Below, one piece after another: positions 44,938 through 54,039 of a stretch of DNA of 64,000 bases (positions are counted from its first letter, which is position 1; the number at the start of each line of letters is the position of its first letter). A program made the translations under genes and the position numbers. The DNA is from Nocardia caishijiensis NBRC 108228. Its GTDB lineage: Bacteria; Actinomycetota; Actinomycetes; Mycobacteriales; Mycobacteriaceae. The notes under the pieces are model-generated. The model saw only the letters and a list, made by a program, of their open reading frames with translations. It ran no database searches and was not told the origin of the DNA. The stretch lies in NCBI RefSeq assembly GCF_001612825.1, contig NZ_BDBE01000031.1, forward strand, positions 1 through 64,000, written 5' to 3'.

Positions 44938-45270
44938 CTACTGCAGTGCGAGCATGGTGCCGTTGAGCTGATCGAACGGGCCGTACACGGTGAAGGTGAC
45001 CCGGCCACCCGGCACCGACGACGACACGGCCGCGGCCGCGTCGAGCGCCTGACCGAACGAGGCCGCCGACGGATGCGGCAGACCGGCGACGGTCCGGCCG
45101 AACTTGTTCTGGTGTACCCAGGCGGTATCGGCCGGGCTGAGATCCACCTGGACCCCGCCGGGCAGCGGGGTCACCGCGACCGCGCTCGCCGAACCCGCAC
45201 CCATCGAGGTGAGCACCGCGGCGGCTCCGGCGATCAAGGCACCGGCGACAATGGAACGAACTACCCGCAT
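44938..45270 (-). CDS. small secreted protein
   Basis: This 110-residue protein has a signal peptide (cleavage near SASAVA, residue 31) and a mature part of about 80 residues, with VDLSPADTAWVHQNKFG and a beta-rich end (RVTFTVYGPFDQLNG). It has no cysteines. The family is not named with certainty; such small exported proteins with a conserved pre-C-terminal valine-rich strand are frequent in Nocardia and Rhodococcus. Confidence 0.72.
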   Translation of the reverse strand: MRVVRSIVAGALIAGAAAVLTSMGAGSASAVAVTPLPGGVQVDLSPADTAWVHQNKFGRTVAGLPHPSAASFGQALDAAAAVSSSVPGGRVTFTVYGPFDQLNGTMLALQ

Positions 45271-45487
45271 GGAAATGTGACCTGCTTCCGCGATCGATGT
45301 GTTGAGCCCGCACGACGGGCCCTGCCGACGGGCAACACTCTATGACCTCGCTCACGTTCCCGACGAGTTCCCGCGCATATTCACCGCCCCGTCGCGCGCC
45401 TCGCACGAATTGTTACTGTGGCGGCGGCACACCCGGCACAAGCCGGAAAGTGTTGCACCCACGTCGATAAATGGGAGTTCCGAGCGT

Positions 45488-45580
45488 ATGTCGTCGCTGA
45501 TTTACGATTACCTGTTGCCGATCCTCGGGCCTGACCAGGCCACCTACTGGGCCCAGGTGCTGATGATCAACCCGGCCTGA
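45488..45580 (+). CDS. possible 30-residue small protein
   Basis: ATG at 45488 opens a 30-codon frame rich in hydrophobic residues (SSLIYDYLLPILG, QVLMINPA). GGGAG lies about a dozen bases upstream and a strong terminator follows 26 bases after the stop, which gives the frame the layout of a gene. The product would be membrane-associated or secreted. No family is known to me; it may be non-coding. Confidence 0.3.
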   Translation: MSSLIYDYLLPILGPDQATYWAQVLMINPA

Positions 45581-45606
45581 CTCACCGCAGAGCACGTCGA
45601 CCTGTC

Positions 45607-45640
45607 GCCTCCCGTTAACCTGACGGGAGGCGGCTTGTTT
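45607..45640 (+). terminator. intrinsic terminator with T-rich tail
   Basis: GCCTCCCGT and ACGGGAGGC form a perfect nine-base stem with a seven-base loop, followed by GGCTTGTTTCC. It would end the small ORF transcript, directly before the lipoprotein gene. Confidence 0.65.
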
Positions 45641-45664
45641 CCTGGACCGCTAGCATCCCGCTGC

Positions 45665-46030
45665 GTGAGTAGAACTACCGCCGCCCTCGCGGCAGGCACC
45701 GCAGCCTTCGCCCTGCTTCTGACCGGTTGCGGCGAGGACTCGTCCACCGCCGCCGCCCCCGCAACCACCACCACACCGGCCGTTCAGGTCGATCCCGGCA
45801 AGGCGGGCATGTTCGTGGTGAGCTATCGCAACGCCTTCCCGAAGCTGGCCGCGGGCCGTGACGACCTGGCGGTGAGCGGGGTGCTCAACCAGACGTGCTC
45901 CGACATCAAGGCGGGCAAGGCCGAGGCCGACACCATCGCCGGAATCGTCAAGAGCTCGACCAACGGCTCCGTTTCGGCCACCGAGCAGGAAGCGCGCGCG
46001 GTCTACGACATGGCCAAGCTGATGTGCTGA
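45665..46030 (+). CDS. hypothetical DUF732-like lipoprotein
   Basis: This 121-residue lipoprotein has lipobox LTGC (Cys near 23), an Ala/Thr linker, and a small helical domain with paired cysteines (NQTCSDIKAG and KLMC at the very end). This resembles DUF732 small exported proteins of mycolic-acid bacteria. The function is unknown. GTG at 45665 is chosen to give a normal signal; the ten-residue extension upstream is unneeded. It converges with rnpB. Confidence 0.75.
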   Translation: MSRTTAALAAGTAAFALLLTGCGEDSSTAAAPATTTTPAVQVDPGKAGMFVVSYRNAFPKLAAGRDDLAVSGVLNQTCSDIKAGKAEADTIAGIVKSSTNGSVSATEQEARAVYDMAKLMC

Positions 46031-46089
46031 GTCCCCCGGACAGACGAGGCGGCGGTCCCGTGTGGGACCGCCGCCTTCGTCGTTCCCGG

Positions 46090-46505
<416 letters not shown>

Positions 46506-46510
46506 CCGCC

Positions 46511-46516
46511 ATGGTA
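46511..46516 (-). promoter_or_regulatory. -10 element of rnpB
   Basis: TACCAT on the minus strand lies about seven bases before the deduced RNase P RNA 5' end. The start of the divergent hydrolase gene is 20 bases away. Confidence 0.45.
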
Positions 46517-46535
46517 CTCGGTACGGTAATCAGTC

Positions 46536-47423
46536 ATGGAACGTGTCGACGTCAGTTTCCCCTCGGGTGACCAGCAATGCGCCGCATGGCTCTATCTCCC
46601 CGATGGTGCGCCGAGGCCGCGTCCGCTGGTGATCATGGGACACGGGCTGGGGGCGACTCGCGAGATGGGGTTGGATCGGTACGCGCGACGCTTCGTCGCG
46701 GCGGGAATGGGGGTGCTGGCCTTCGACTACCGACATTTCGGTGCCAGTGAGGGTGCCCCGCGCCAGGTGCTCAACATCGCCAGGCAGCGCCAGGACTGGA
46801 AGGCCGCGATCGCCTACGCGCGCAGCATCCGCGGCTTCGACGCCACCCGGATCGCCCTGTGGGGCACATCCTTCGGTGGTGGGCATGTGCTCTCCGTCGC
46901 TCCAGACGACGACTATCTGGCGGCCGTGGTCGCCCAGGTGCCCTTCACCAGTGGCTGGGCGTCGGCGCGGGCCAAGGGACCGATCAGCCTCACCAAGGTG
47001 GCGACCGTCGCCATGACCGATCTGCTGTTCGGACCGTTGCGCCGCAAGCCGATTCGCATCCGTCTGGCAGGCCGCAAACGCGCCGCCGCCCTGATGAGTG
47101 CCTCCGATGTGCCCGAGGGCTTCGGCAGGCTCGCCGAGGAGAGCCCCACCTACGATCCCAAAGTCGGTGCGCGCGTGGCTTTCTCCACCCTGTTCGACTC
47201 CCCCGGTCGACGCGCCAAGTCGCTGAAGGTCCCGGTGCTGTACACGATCGCCGAGAACGATTCCGTCGCTCCGTCCGGCCCCACCCGCAAGGCCGCCGCC
47301 CGCACCAAACACGCGGTGGTCAAGGAATACCCGGTCGGCCACTTCGACGTGTACTTCGACGACGTCTTCGAACAGGTCGTGCGCGACCAGACCGACTTCC
47401 TGGTGTCGATCCTGCGCCCCTGA
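46536..47423 (+). CDS. alpha/beta hydrolase (dienelactone hydrolase-like)
   Basis: This 295-residue cytosolic alpha/beta hydrolase shows the oxyanion/cap start LVIMGHGLGATREMGLDRYA, the nucleophile LWGTSFGGGHVLS, an acid near YTIAENDSVAP and the histidine YPVGHFDVY. It fits the YcjY/dienelactone hydrolase-like esterases; the substrate is unknown. It is transcribed away from rnpB. The in-frame stretch after its stop is discussed as a possible remnant. Confidence 0.88.
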   Translation: MERVDVSFPSGDQQCAAWLYLPDGAPRPRPLVIMGHGLGATREMGLDRYARRFVAAGMGVLAFDYRHFGASEGAPRQVLNIARQRQDWKAAIAYARSIRGFDATRIALWGTSFGGGHVLSVAPDDDYLAAVVAQVPFTSGWASARAKGPISLTKVATVAMTDLLFGPLRRKPIRIRLAGRKRAAALMSASDVPEGFGRLAEESPTYDPKVGARVAFSTLFDSPGRRAKSLKVPVLYTIAENDSVAPSGPTRKAAARTKHAVVKEYPVGHFDVYFDDVFEQVVRDQTDFLVSILRP

Positions 47424-47581
47424 TCAGGCGATCGAGGTGCGGCGAAGGCCCGCGGCGGTGAAGGCGGTCATGCCGCCTTCGGCGCACCGGCCGACGTGAC
47501 CCTGTCGGAGCTGGCCATCGAGTTCTTCCACCCGGTCGACGACGTCACCGTCGCCGTCATGAAACAGGGCGCAGCATCGTG
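47424..47581 (+). pseudogene. possible gene remnant in frame after the hydrolase stop
   Basis: Fifty-two codons follow the hydrolase stop in the same frame, with protein-like composition near the end: GAPADVTLSELAIEFFHP and VTVAVMKQG. GTG at 47496 could start a 28-residue peptide, but no ribosome site is visible. It could be the tail of a decayed gene, read-through, or chance. The final bases overlap the terminator of the protease gene. Confidence 0.25.
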
Positions 47582-47595
47582 ATGATGCTGCGCCC
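47567..47595 (-). terminator. hairpin terminator after the secreted protease
   Basis: GGGCGCAGCATC and GATGCTGCGCCC form a perfect twelve-base stem with a five-base loop, 23 bases after the protease stop on the minus strand; it may serve both directions. Confidence 0.7.
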
Positions 47596-47617
47596 CTACT
47601 GGTTTCGCGGAACCGAA

Positions 47618-48322
47618 TCAGATGGGCTGGAAGCCCGCGCCGACGCCGCCCGCGCGGTTCACCACGTCCAGGATCACCTGGATGGGCTGGAAGTAGGCGG
47701 GCGAGTGGATCGGGTTGGCGCCGTTGGTGCACGGCACGTCGAAGTCCACCGGGCCGAGGCCGGTGAGCCTGCCCTGGTTCATGCCGACGAGCTGGTCGCC
47801 GACCACGACCGGGCCGCCGGAATCGCCCGGCTGCGAGCAGTACTGGTTGATCGAGTTGCCCTCGAGCTCACCCCACACCACACCGCAGCTGCGGCCGCTG
47901 GTCCGCCCGTCGGAGCACACGGTGGAGCCCGGCGCGGGCGCGGGGCCGAGGCCCGCCACGGTGGTCTGCCCGATCGTGCGCGTTGGCACCACCTTGGACG
48001 CATCCAGTTGCAGCACAGCGAAATCCAGGTAGTCGCCGTCGTCGGAGAAGGCGACGGTACCGATCACACCCGCGTGCAGCGCCTGCTCCGCGCCGACCTT
48101 GGCACCGGTCGACGCGCAGTGCCCGGCGGTGAGACCGACCAGCCGACCCGCGTTGTCGTGGCCGATGGCCGTGAGCGAGCAGCCGGAATTGTTGTCGAAG
48201 ACGATGCCCGAACCGGCACCGAGCACCACGCTCGGATCAGCCGACACGCTGCCGACACCGGCAGACGTGGTGAGCGCCCCCGCGATGGCCGCCGCGAACG
48301 CCGCCATCCGTAGAAACTTCAT
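47618..48322 (-). CDS. secreted chymotrypsin-like serine protease (S1 family)
   Basis: This 234-residue exported protease has a signal peptide (cleavage near VSADPS, residue 29) and the S1 triad: His in LVGLTAGHCAS, Asp in DYLDFAVLQL, Ser in YCSQPGDSGGPVV. Six cysteines could make disulfides. It is a small, single-domain enzyme, like those of Nocardia and Streptomyces that have no pro-domain or a short one. ATG 48322 has GAAAGG and gives a normal signal; the extension upstream is not required. Confidence 0.92.
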   Translation of the reverse strand: MKFLRMAAFAAAIAGALTTSAGVGSVSADPSVVLGAGSGIVFDNNSGCSLTAIGHDNAGRLVGLTAGHCASTGAKVGAEQALHAGVIGTVAFSDDGDYLDFAVLQLDASKVVPTRTIGQTTVAGLGPAPAPGSTVCSDGRTSGRSCGVVWGELEGNSINQYCSQPGDSGGPVVVGDQLVGMNQGRLTGLGPVDFDVPCTNGANPIHSPAYFQPIQVILDVVNRAGGVGAGFQPI

Positions 48323-48420
48323 CAAGTACCTTTCTCGACGTCCGCGACCGGCTATGCGTCGATGTGACGCGCATCGCGAACCCGGGCGACCGTACCGCGC
48401 CCGGGTGACACGGGGCCAGC

Positions 48421-49653
48421 TCAGAGATAGGAGGTGTCGTTGACCAGGCGCACCGAAGCGCCACCGTCGGGATAGAACTCGGCGATACACAGCGACGCCA
48501 GGTCCAGGTGCAACCGATACAGCAGCGAGGGGCCGACCCCGAGCGCGAGCTGCAGCAAGGTCTTGATCGGGGTGACATGACTGACCACGACGACGTTCTC
48601 GCCGGGGTACAGCGCGACCAGGTCGCGGCGCACGCTCTCGATCCGTTCGCGCACCTGGTCGAAGCTCTCGCCGCCCGGCGCGGGGATCGACGGGTCGCCG
48701 AGCCAGTCGGCGTGCAGCGCCGGATCACGCTGTGCCGCTTCGGCGAAGGTGAGTCCTTCCCAGTCGCCGAAGTCGGTCTCGATGAGCCCGTCGAGGACGC
48801 GCAGGGGTACGTCGAGTGCGGTGGCGGCGGCTTCGGCGGTGGACCGGGCGCGTTGTAGCGGTGAGCTCACGACGGCGGCGATATCACCTTTGGCGGCAAG
48901 CATTTTCGCGGCGCGATCGGCTTGTTCGCGGCCCAGCTCGGTGAGGGGCGGGTTGCCGCGACCGGAGTAGCGGCGTCGCACCGACAGCTCGGTTTGGCCG
49001 TGGCGCAACAAGAGCAGGCGCGTGGGTCGGCCGATGGCACCTGTCCAGCCCGGGGACTTGCCACCGGCCGGGGTCACGGTCACACCCGAAGTAGTCGATG
49101 CTTCGTCGCTCCTGGCGACGACGCTTGGCTCCACGTCGGCGGCAGCCCGTTCATCCGCCTCGCCGAGGGCGACCTGATCACCCGGCGTGTAGCCCGCGGC
49201 GAGGGATTCGCGGACAGTGCCGACGAGCGCGCCGTCGTCCATCGCCTCGTTCGCCAGCCGGTCGGCGTGGGAGTTCTCGGCGCGCGGAATCCAGGTGAAA
49301 CTCACCCGGTCGAAACCGGCGACCAGCCGACGTGCCTGTTCGGCGAGCGGAATCATGGAGGCGTGCTTGATCTTCCAGCGGCCCGACATCTGTTCGACGA
49401 CGAGCTTGGAGTCCATGCGCACCGTCACCACCCGCGCACCGAGTTCGGCCGCGGCTTCCAAACCCGCGATCAGCCCACGGTATTCGGCCACATTGTTGGT
49501 GGCGACGCCGACGTATTCCTTGCGTTCGGCCAGCACCCGCACGTGGTCGTCGGCGAAGACGACCGCGCCGTAACCGGCCGGGCCGGGATTGCCGCGTGAG
49601 CCGCCGTCGGCCTCGACGATCACCTCACGCACACCAACCGGCCCAGCGGTCAC
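48421..49653 (-). CDS. bifunctional RNase H / histidine phosphatase
   Basis: This 410-residue protein matches Rv2228c: an N-terminal type I RNase H domain (about 1-135; EADGGSRGNPGPAGYGAVV, the catalytic Asp/Glu/Asp set with RMDSKLVVEQMSG and HADRLANEAM) and a C-terminal histidine phosphatase (LLLLRHGQTELSV, VVVVSHVTPIK). It removes RNA from hybrids; the phosphatase may act on alpha-ribazole phosphate in cobalamin synthesis, consistent with nearby cobC and cobD. GTG 49653 overlaps the previous stop by four bases. Confidence 0.95.
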   Translation of the reverse strand: MTAGPVGVREVIVEADGGSRGNPGPAGYGAVVFADDHVRVLAERKEYVGVATNNVAEYRGLIAGLEAAAELGARVVTVRMDSKLVVEQMSGRWKIKHASMIPLAEQARRLVAGFDRVSFTWIPRAENSHADRLANEAMDDGALVGTVRESLAAGYTPGDQVALGEADERAAADVEPSVVARSDEASTTSGVTVTPAGGKSPGWTGAIGRPTRLLLLRHGQTELSVRRRYSGRGNPPLTELGREQADRAAKMLAAKGDIAAVVSSPLQRARSTAEAAATALDVPLRVLDGLIETDFGDWEGLTFAEAAQRDPALHADWLGDPSIPAPGGESFDQVRERIESVRRDLVALYPGENVVVVSHVTPIKTLLQLALGVGPSLLYRLHLDLASLCIAEFYPDGGASVRLVNDTSYL

Positions 49654-50387
49654 AGCCCGGATTCCTTGGTGCGCACCATGATCGCGCCGCACTCGGGACA
49701 GCGGACGACCGATTCGGGCGCGGCCTTGGCGATGCGCTGCATCTCACCCCGGTCGATCTCGATGCGGCACGCGCCGCAGCGACGGGCCTGCAGCAGGGCG
49801 GCACCGACACCGTTGGCGGCGCGCTGTTTGTCGTAGACGCCGAGCAGTTCGTCGGGGAACTGCCCGATCAGCGCCGCGCGGTCGTTCTCGCAACGGCGCT
49901 GGGCCACTTCCAGATCGGCCATCGCCTCGTCGCGCAGGCGTTCGGCATCGGCCAGGTCCTGGTCGGCCTTGCTGAGCCGGGCACCCGCGTGGTCGTGGTC
50001 GGCCGACATGGCCTCGCGCTGCTCCATCACGGTGAGCAACTCGTCCTCGAGCACCGAGCGGCGCCGTTCCAGGCTGCTCAGTTCGTGCTGGATCTCGGAC
50101 AGCTGCTTGGCGGCGACGGAACCCGAGGTGAGCATGGCGCGGTCGCGGTCCTCGCGCTTGCGCACCGCCTCGACCTCACCCTCGAGTTTGCGGATGTCGC
50201 GATCCAGGTCGTCGATGCCGATCTCGACCGCGACCGCGGCGTCCTTGTAACCGTTGCGCTCGGTCGCCAGCCGCGCGACCTCCTGCTGCTCGGGCAGCGC
50301 GGTGCGCCGGTGCGCGATCCGCGTCAGCTCGGCATCGACAGCGGCGAGCTGCAACAGCTTGGACTGGACCGACGGTTCGACATTCAA
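49650..50387 (-). CDS. C4-type zinc-ribbon coiled-coil protein (Rv2229c-like)
   Basis: This 245-residue protein has a long coiled coil (about 10-180) and a C-terminal zinc ribbon CGAC-x23-CPEC, typical of the CT398/Rv2229c family, which probably binds nucleic acid or scaffolds another protein. The start is uncertain: TTG at 50387 follows AGGAG and matches the usual NVEP beginning; GTG at 50408 adds seven residues without a site. It is coupled to the RNase H gene by a four-base overlap. Confidence 0.88.
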   Translation of the reverse strand: MNVEPSVQSKLLQLAAVDAELTRIAHRRTALPEQQEVARLATERNGYKDAAVAVEIGIDDLDRDIRKLEGEVEAVRKREDRDRAMLTSGSVAAKQLSEIQHELSSLERRRSVLEDELLTVMEQREAMSADHDHAGARLSKADQDLADAERLRDEAMADLEVAQRRCENDRAALIGQFPDELLGVYDKQRAANGVGAALLQARRCGACRIEIDRGEMQRIAKAAPESVVRCPECGAIMVRTKESGL

Positions 50388-50518
50388 CGGGCACGAACTC
50401 CTGAACACGGTGGACGGATGGATCGATCAACCGTACCGCGCCCCGCGACGCGAAGACGCCATGACCCGGATCCGCGAGAGGGCGGAACCGAACGGGGGCG
50501 TGGCGCGTCCAACAGATC

Positions 50519-51109
50519 GTGAACCCACCCGAAACCGTGACCCTGCCGCTGAGCGGATACGTCGTCGATCCGTACATGGAGTCCGACCGGCTCCAGCTGA
50601 CGGTGGACGGGCTCCTGCCGCCGGTGTGTATCCGCCACGGCGATCCCGCTGTCAGACCGAAGCGCGCCTTCCTCCGGTTCTGGGGCAGACCGGGCGCCTA
50701 CCGGCCGGAGGGGTCGGGCCGGGTGCTGTGGGAGAGCGTCAAGTCGGTCCTCGCACCGCCGTGGGTGACCTATGTGAGCGAACCGTTCGCCGTCGTGAGC
50801 GCCAGCTGGCCCGAATGCGTTCGATGCGGTGAGCGCAACAACGCCAAGTACAAGCGGATGATCATCTACTTCGGCATCGCCCTCGTCCCGCTGCTGGTCG
50901 GCATCGCGTGGATGACGATCCATGCCTCGGCGTTCGCGTTCCTCACCTGTGTGATCTCCGCGCTGGTGATCTTTCCGCTCGCGTTGTTCGCTTGGCCCGC
51001 GGTGTTCGCGAAGGACGAGCGGTACCTCGAGGCGGAGCTGGCGCCGGACGGGAGCCGATTGACCCTGCGGGCGCACCCGAACTTCGTGGCCGCCTGGGGC
51101 CGGCGCTGA
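50519..51109 (+). CDS. hypothetical membrane protein with two helices
   Basis: This 196-residue protein has two hydrophobic segments at about residues 118-137 and 139-160 near its C-terminal half and soluble parts on either side. The N-terminal part is beta-like, with a CVRCGE pair that might bind metal. The family is not recognised. GTG at 50519 lies upstream of a NPPETVTLPLSGY start. It converges with the Nif3-like gene, seven bases apart. Confidence 0.7.
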   Translation: MNPPETVTLPLSGYVVDPYMESDRLQLTVDGLLPPVCIRHGDPAVRPKRAFLRFWGRPGAYRPEGSGRVLWESVKSVLAPPWVTYVSEPFAVVSASWPECVRCGERNNAKYKRMIIYFGIALVPLLVGIAWMTIHASAFAFLTCVISALVIFPLALFAWPAVFAKDERYLEAELAPDGSRLTLRAHPNFVAAWGRR

Positions 51110-51116
51110 CCAGGCG

Positions 51117-52232
51117 TCAGCCGGTGACCGTCCACGGGTCGGTGCGCAGGGTGGACACCCGGGTGGTGAGGCCGGGCAGCGCGCGGGTGACGACGGATTC
51201 GGCCTGGGCGCACCAGGGGAATTCGGTGGCCCAGTGGGCGGCGTCCACGAGGGCGGGGCCGCCTCGGCGCAGGTGTTCGTCGACCGGGTGGTGACGCAGG
51301 TCGGAGGTGAGGTAGGCATCGACACCCGCGCGGATCGCGGCGCCGAGGTAGGAGTCGCCCGCGCCGCCGCAGACGGCCACGCGCTCGATGACACGGTCGG
51401 GGTCACCGGCGGCCCGCACGCCCCAGACTGTGCGCGGCAGGCCATTGCCCACTCGTTCGGTGAACTCGCGCAGGGTCTCGGGTTCGGCGAGTTCACCGAT
51501 GCGGCCGATGCCGAGGGATGAGGGCAGGGGCGCACATTCGGTGACGTGGTAGGCCGGTTCCTCGTACGGATGGGCGGCGCGCAGGGCCGCCAACACCGCT
51601 CGGCGCGCCGACGGCGCCGCGACGACCTCGACCGCGTCCTCGGTGACGGTCTCGACGGTGCCGATCGCGCCGATGGCCGGGTTCGCGCCGTCGACCGGTA
51701 GGAACTGGCCGGTGCCTGCGGTGTACCAGGCCGCCTCGCGGTAGTCACCGAGCGCCCCCGCACCGGCCGCGAACAGCGCCGACATCAGGGCGGCGGTGTG
51801 CGTCTGCGGCACCTGGACGACCCATTTGTCCATCGAGGCAACGGGTTTGGGGTCGAGCGGGCCGGTGACGGTGAGACCGACGGCGGCGGCGAGCGCGTCG
51901 GAGACACCGGGGTCGGCGGAATCGGCGTTGGTGTGCGCCGAGAACAGGGCGCAGTCCGCACGGATGAGCCGGTGCAGCAGAGCGCCTTTCGGTGTATCCG
52001 CGGCGACGCTGTCGACACCGCGCAACAGCAGCGGGTGGTGCACGACCAGCGCCTGCGCGCCCCACGCGATCGCCTCGTCCACGACGGCGGCGGTGGCGTC
52101 GACGGCGAACAGCACCTTCGAAACCTGTTGTGCCGGATCACCACACACCAGGCCGACCGAATCCCACGATTCGGCCAGCTTCGGAGGGTACGCCGCGTCG
52201 AGTACCCCGATCAGTTCGGCCAGGTCGGTCAC
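51117..52232 (-). CDS. Nif3-like dinuclear metal centre protein
   Basis: This 371-residue protein matches the Nif3/DUF34 family (Rv2230c): a hexameric, metal-binding protein, often called a GTP cyclohydrolase I type 2-like homologue. Metal ligands appear in VVHHPLLLRGV, FSAHTNAD and late DLRHHPVDEH. An inserted PII-like domain is found at about residues 130-240. GTG 52232 follows a perfect AAGGAGG. The function is unknown; the neighbourhood is cobalamin-related. Confidence 0.93.
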   Translation of the reverse strand: MTDLAELIGVLDAAYPPKLAESWDSVGLVCGDPAQQVSKVLFAVDATAAVVDEAIAWGAQALVVHHPLLLRGVDSVAADTPKGALLHRLIRADCALFSAHTNADSADPGVSDALAAAVGLTVTGPLDPKPVASMDKWVVQVPQTHTAALMSALFAAGAGALGDYREAAWYTAGTGQFLPVDGANPAIGAIGTVETVTEDAVEVVAAPSARRAVLAALRAAHPYEEPAYHVTECAPLPSSLGIGRIGELAEPETLREFTERVGNGLPRTVWGVRAAGDPDRVIERVAVCGGAGDSYLGAAIRAGVDAYLTSDLRHHPVDEHLRRGGPALVDAAHWATEFPWCAQAESVVTRALPGLTTRVSTLRTDPWTVTG

Positions 52233-52312
52233 CGCCGCCTCCTTCGCTCCGCTGGAAAATGCTCGATCATGCCAGGTTCGAGACTTGGCGCGGGCACCCG
52301 CGGGGATCGGCA

Positions 52313-53491
52313 TCACCACAGCGCGGCTCGCAACCCGTCGATCAATTGCTCCACCTCGTCGCGACCGCGCACGGCGAGGCGCAGGTGGTCGGGGCCGAGC
52401 CCGGGAAAGGTGTCGGCGCGGCGAACCGCGATACCACGGTCGGTGAGGTGCTTGCGGACCAGCGCGCCGTCGGTCACGTGCAGCAGCAGGAACGGCCCGG
52501 TCGCCGGGGTGTGCACGTCGATGCCGAGGGCGGTGAGGCGATCGATCATCGCGTCGCGGTCGGTGGCGATGCGGTCGGCGAGGCGACGGGACGCGGCGAC
52601 GGCCGCCGGTTCGGCGGTGGCACGGATCGCCTCGAGTTGCAGGGTGCCCAGCGGCCAGTGCGGGCGTCCGCTGGACAGCCGCGCCAGGACCTGAGGGTCA
52701 CCGAGGACATAGCCGCAGCGCAGCCCGGCGAGCGCCCAGGTCTTGGTCAGGCTGCGCAGCACCAGGATGTCCGGGGCGGCCAGTCCGGCCAGTGATTCGG
52801 GCTCACCATCGATGACGCCGACAGCGGCAGCCCGGCCTTCCCGAGCCGACGCCGGGAGACCTCCCGGGGCGGGCAGCACACCACCATCCGCGCCGCGCTT
52901 ACCGATCGGGGGTTGCGTGTTCGGCGAGACAGCGAGAGCACGGAGGTGGGCGACCGCGTCGGCGAAAGCTTCGTCGACGACGACTATGCGGCCCGGGCGA
53001 CGCAGCTGCTGAATGGTCTCGGCGGGGTGCAAGATCGAGGTGGGGTTGGTGGGGTTACCGAGGACTACGAGGTCTGCTTCTTCCGGCACCGCGTCGGGGT
53101 CGAGGGTGTACGGGCGGTCGAGGATCACCCGGGCCACCGGGACGCCCGCCTCACGCAGGGCCAGTTCCGGCTCGGTGAAGGACGGGTGGACGACGGCGGC
53201 CAGTCGCGGTCGCAGGCGGGGCAGCATCGCGAAGCCCTCGGCGGCGCCGCCGAGCAGCAGGACCTCGTCGGGCGCGCGGCCGTGGCGGGCGGCGACGGCG
53301 GCGCGGGTGGCCAGTTCCTCGTCGGCGTCGGGGTAGCGGCCGAGGTCGGTGAGGCGGGCGGCGAGCCGATCGCGCAGCCAGGCGGGCGGGGCGACGCCCT
53401 GCACGTTCACCGCGAAATCGAGCATGCCCGGGCGCGCTTCCACGTCGCCGTGGTGGCGCAGCATCGCGGGGTCGACCGAGTCCTCGAACAC
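52313..53491 (-). CDS. cobC: CobC/CobD-type aminotransferase (threonine-phosphate decarboxylase-like)
   Basis: This 392-residue PLP enzyme corresponds to Rv2231c. It has the lysine motif RSLTKTWALAGLRCGY, NPTNPTSILHP and VVVDEAFADAV (PLP-binding). The family makes the aminopropanol phosphate arm of cobalamin from threonine phosphate. GTG at 53491 was chosen as the likely start; many more residues would be non-native. An insertion with low complexity is seen at about residues 178-215. It is divergent from ptpA. Confidence 0.88.
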   Translation of the reverse strand: MFEDSVDPAMLRHHGDVEARPGMLDFAVNVQGVAPPAWLRDRLAARLTDLGRYPDADEELATRAAVAARHGRAPDEVLLLGGAAEGFAMLPRLRPRLAAVVHPSFTEPELALREAGVPVARVILDRPYTLDPDAVPEEADLVVLGNPTNPTSILHPAETIQQLRRPGRIVVVDEAFADAVAHLRALAVSPNTQPPIGKRGADGGVLPAPGGLPASAREGRAAAVGVIDGEPESLAGLAAPDILVLRSLTKTWALAGLRCGYVLGDPQVLARLSSGRPHWPLGTLQLEAIRATAEPAAVAASRRLADRIATDRDAMIDRLTALGIDVHTPATGPFLLLHVTDGALVRKHLTDRGIAVRRADTFPGLGPDHLRLAVRGRDEVEQLIDGLRAALW

Positions 53492-53535
53492 AACTGAACA
53501 CCCTACGTGGCGCCGCCGCGGCCCCACCGGCGACA

Positions 53536-54039
53536 ATGGGACCCGTGGGAGAGCTGCACGTGACCTTCGTCTGCACAGGGAACATCTGTCGGTCGCCGAT
53601 GGCGGCGAAGATGTTCGAAGCGCATCTGTACCGTGCCGGTCTGGCGAACCGGGTAAGAGTGAGCAGCGCGGGCACCGGCTCGTGGCACGTGGGCGACCCC
53701 GCCGACCCGCGCACCGCCGCCACCCTGCGCCGCGCCGGATACGCCGCCGAACACATCGCGGCCACCTTCGGTGACGAGCATCGCGACGCGGACCTGATCG
53801 TCGTGCTCGACACCAGCCACGACCGCGAGCTGGCCCACCGGGGCGTGCCGACCGAACAGCGTCGGCTGCTGCGCAGCTTCGACCCCACCGCCGACGGCGT
53901 GGACGTCCCCGACCCCTACTACGGCGACCAGACCGACTTCGACCTGGTCCGCGACCAGATCGAGGCCGCCGTGCCCGGCCTGCTCGACTGGGTACGCGCC
54001 GAGCTAGAGGCCCGCGACACCGCCACCGCGCGACGCTGA
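53536..54039 (+). CDS. ptpA: low-molecular-weight protein-tyrosine phosphatase
   Basis: This 167-residue enzyme has the P-loop FVCTGNICRSP (Cys13, Arg19) and the general-acid loop VPDPYYGDQ. In Mycobacterium tuberculosis PtpA is secreted into macrophages; here a housekeeping or host role is not decided. The mycobacterial neighbour ptkA, its kinase partner, is missing. ATG at 53536 is used; GTG at 53545 is an alternative. It overlaps the SURF1 start by one base. Confidence 0.94.
   Translation: MGPVGELHVTFVCTGNICRSPMAAKMFEAHLYRAGLANRVRVSSAGTGSWHVGDPADPRTAATLRRAGYAAEHIAATFGDEHRDADLIVVLDTSHDRELAHRGVPTEQRRLLRSFDPTADGVDVPDPYYGDQTDFDLVRDQIEAAVPGLLDWVRAELEARDTATARR

Larger units (their letters stand above)
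45271..45664. other. intergenic region with a possible 30-codon ORF and a terminator
   Basis: Between the secreted protein gene and the lipoprotein gene, no full-length gene is present. The region holds a short ORF at 45488-45580 (listed separately) and a hairpin at 45607-45640. The left part, 45271-45487, is AT-richer than its surroundings near 45370-45480 and probably contains the divergent promoters. Confidence 0.4.

Noticed and set aside
47424..47732. 102-codon minus-strand frame after the secreted protease
   Set aside because: It starts inside the protease gene in another frame and crosses the terminator hairpin; composition is not convincing.
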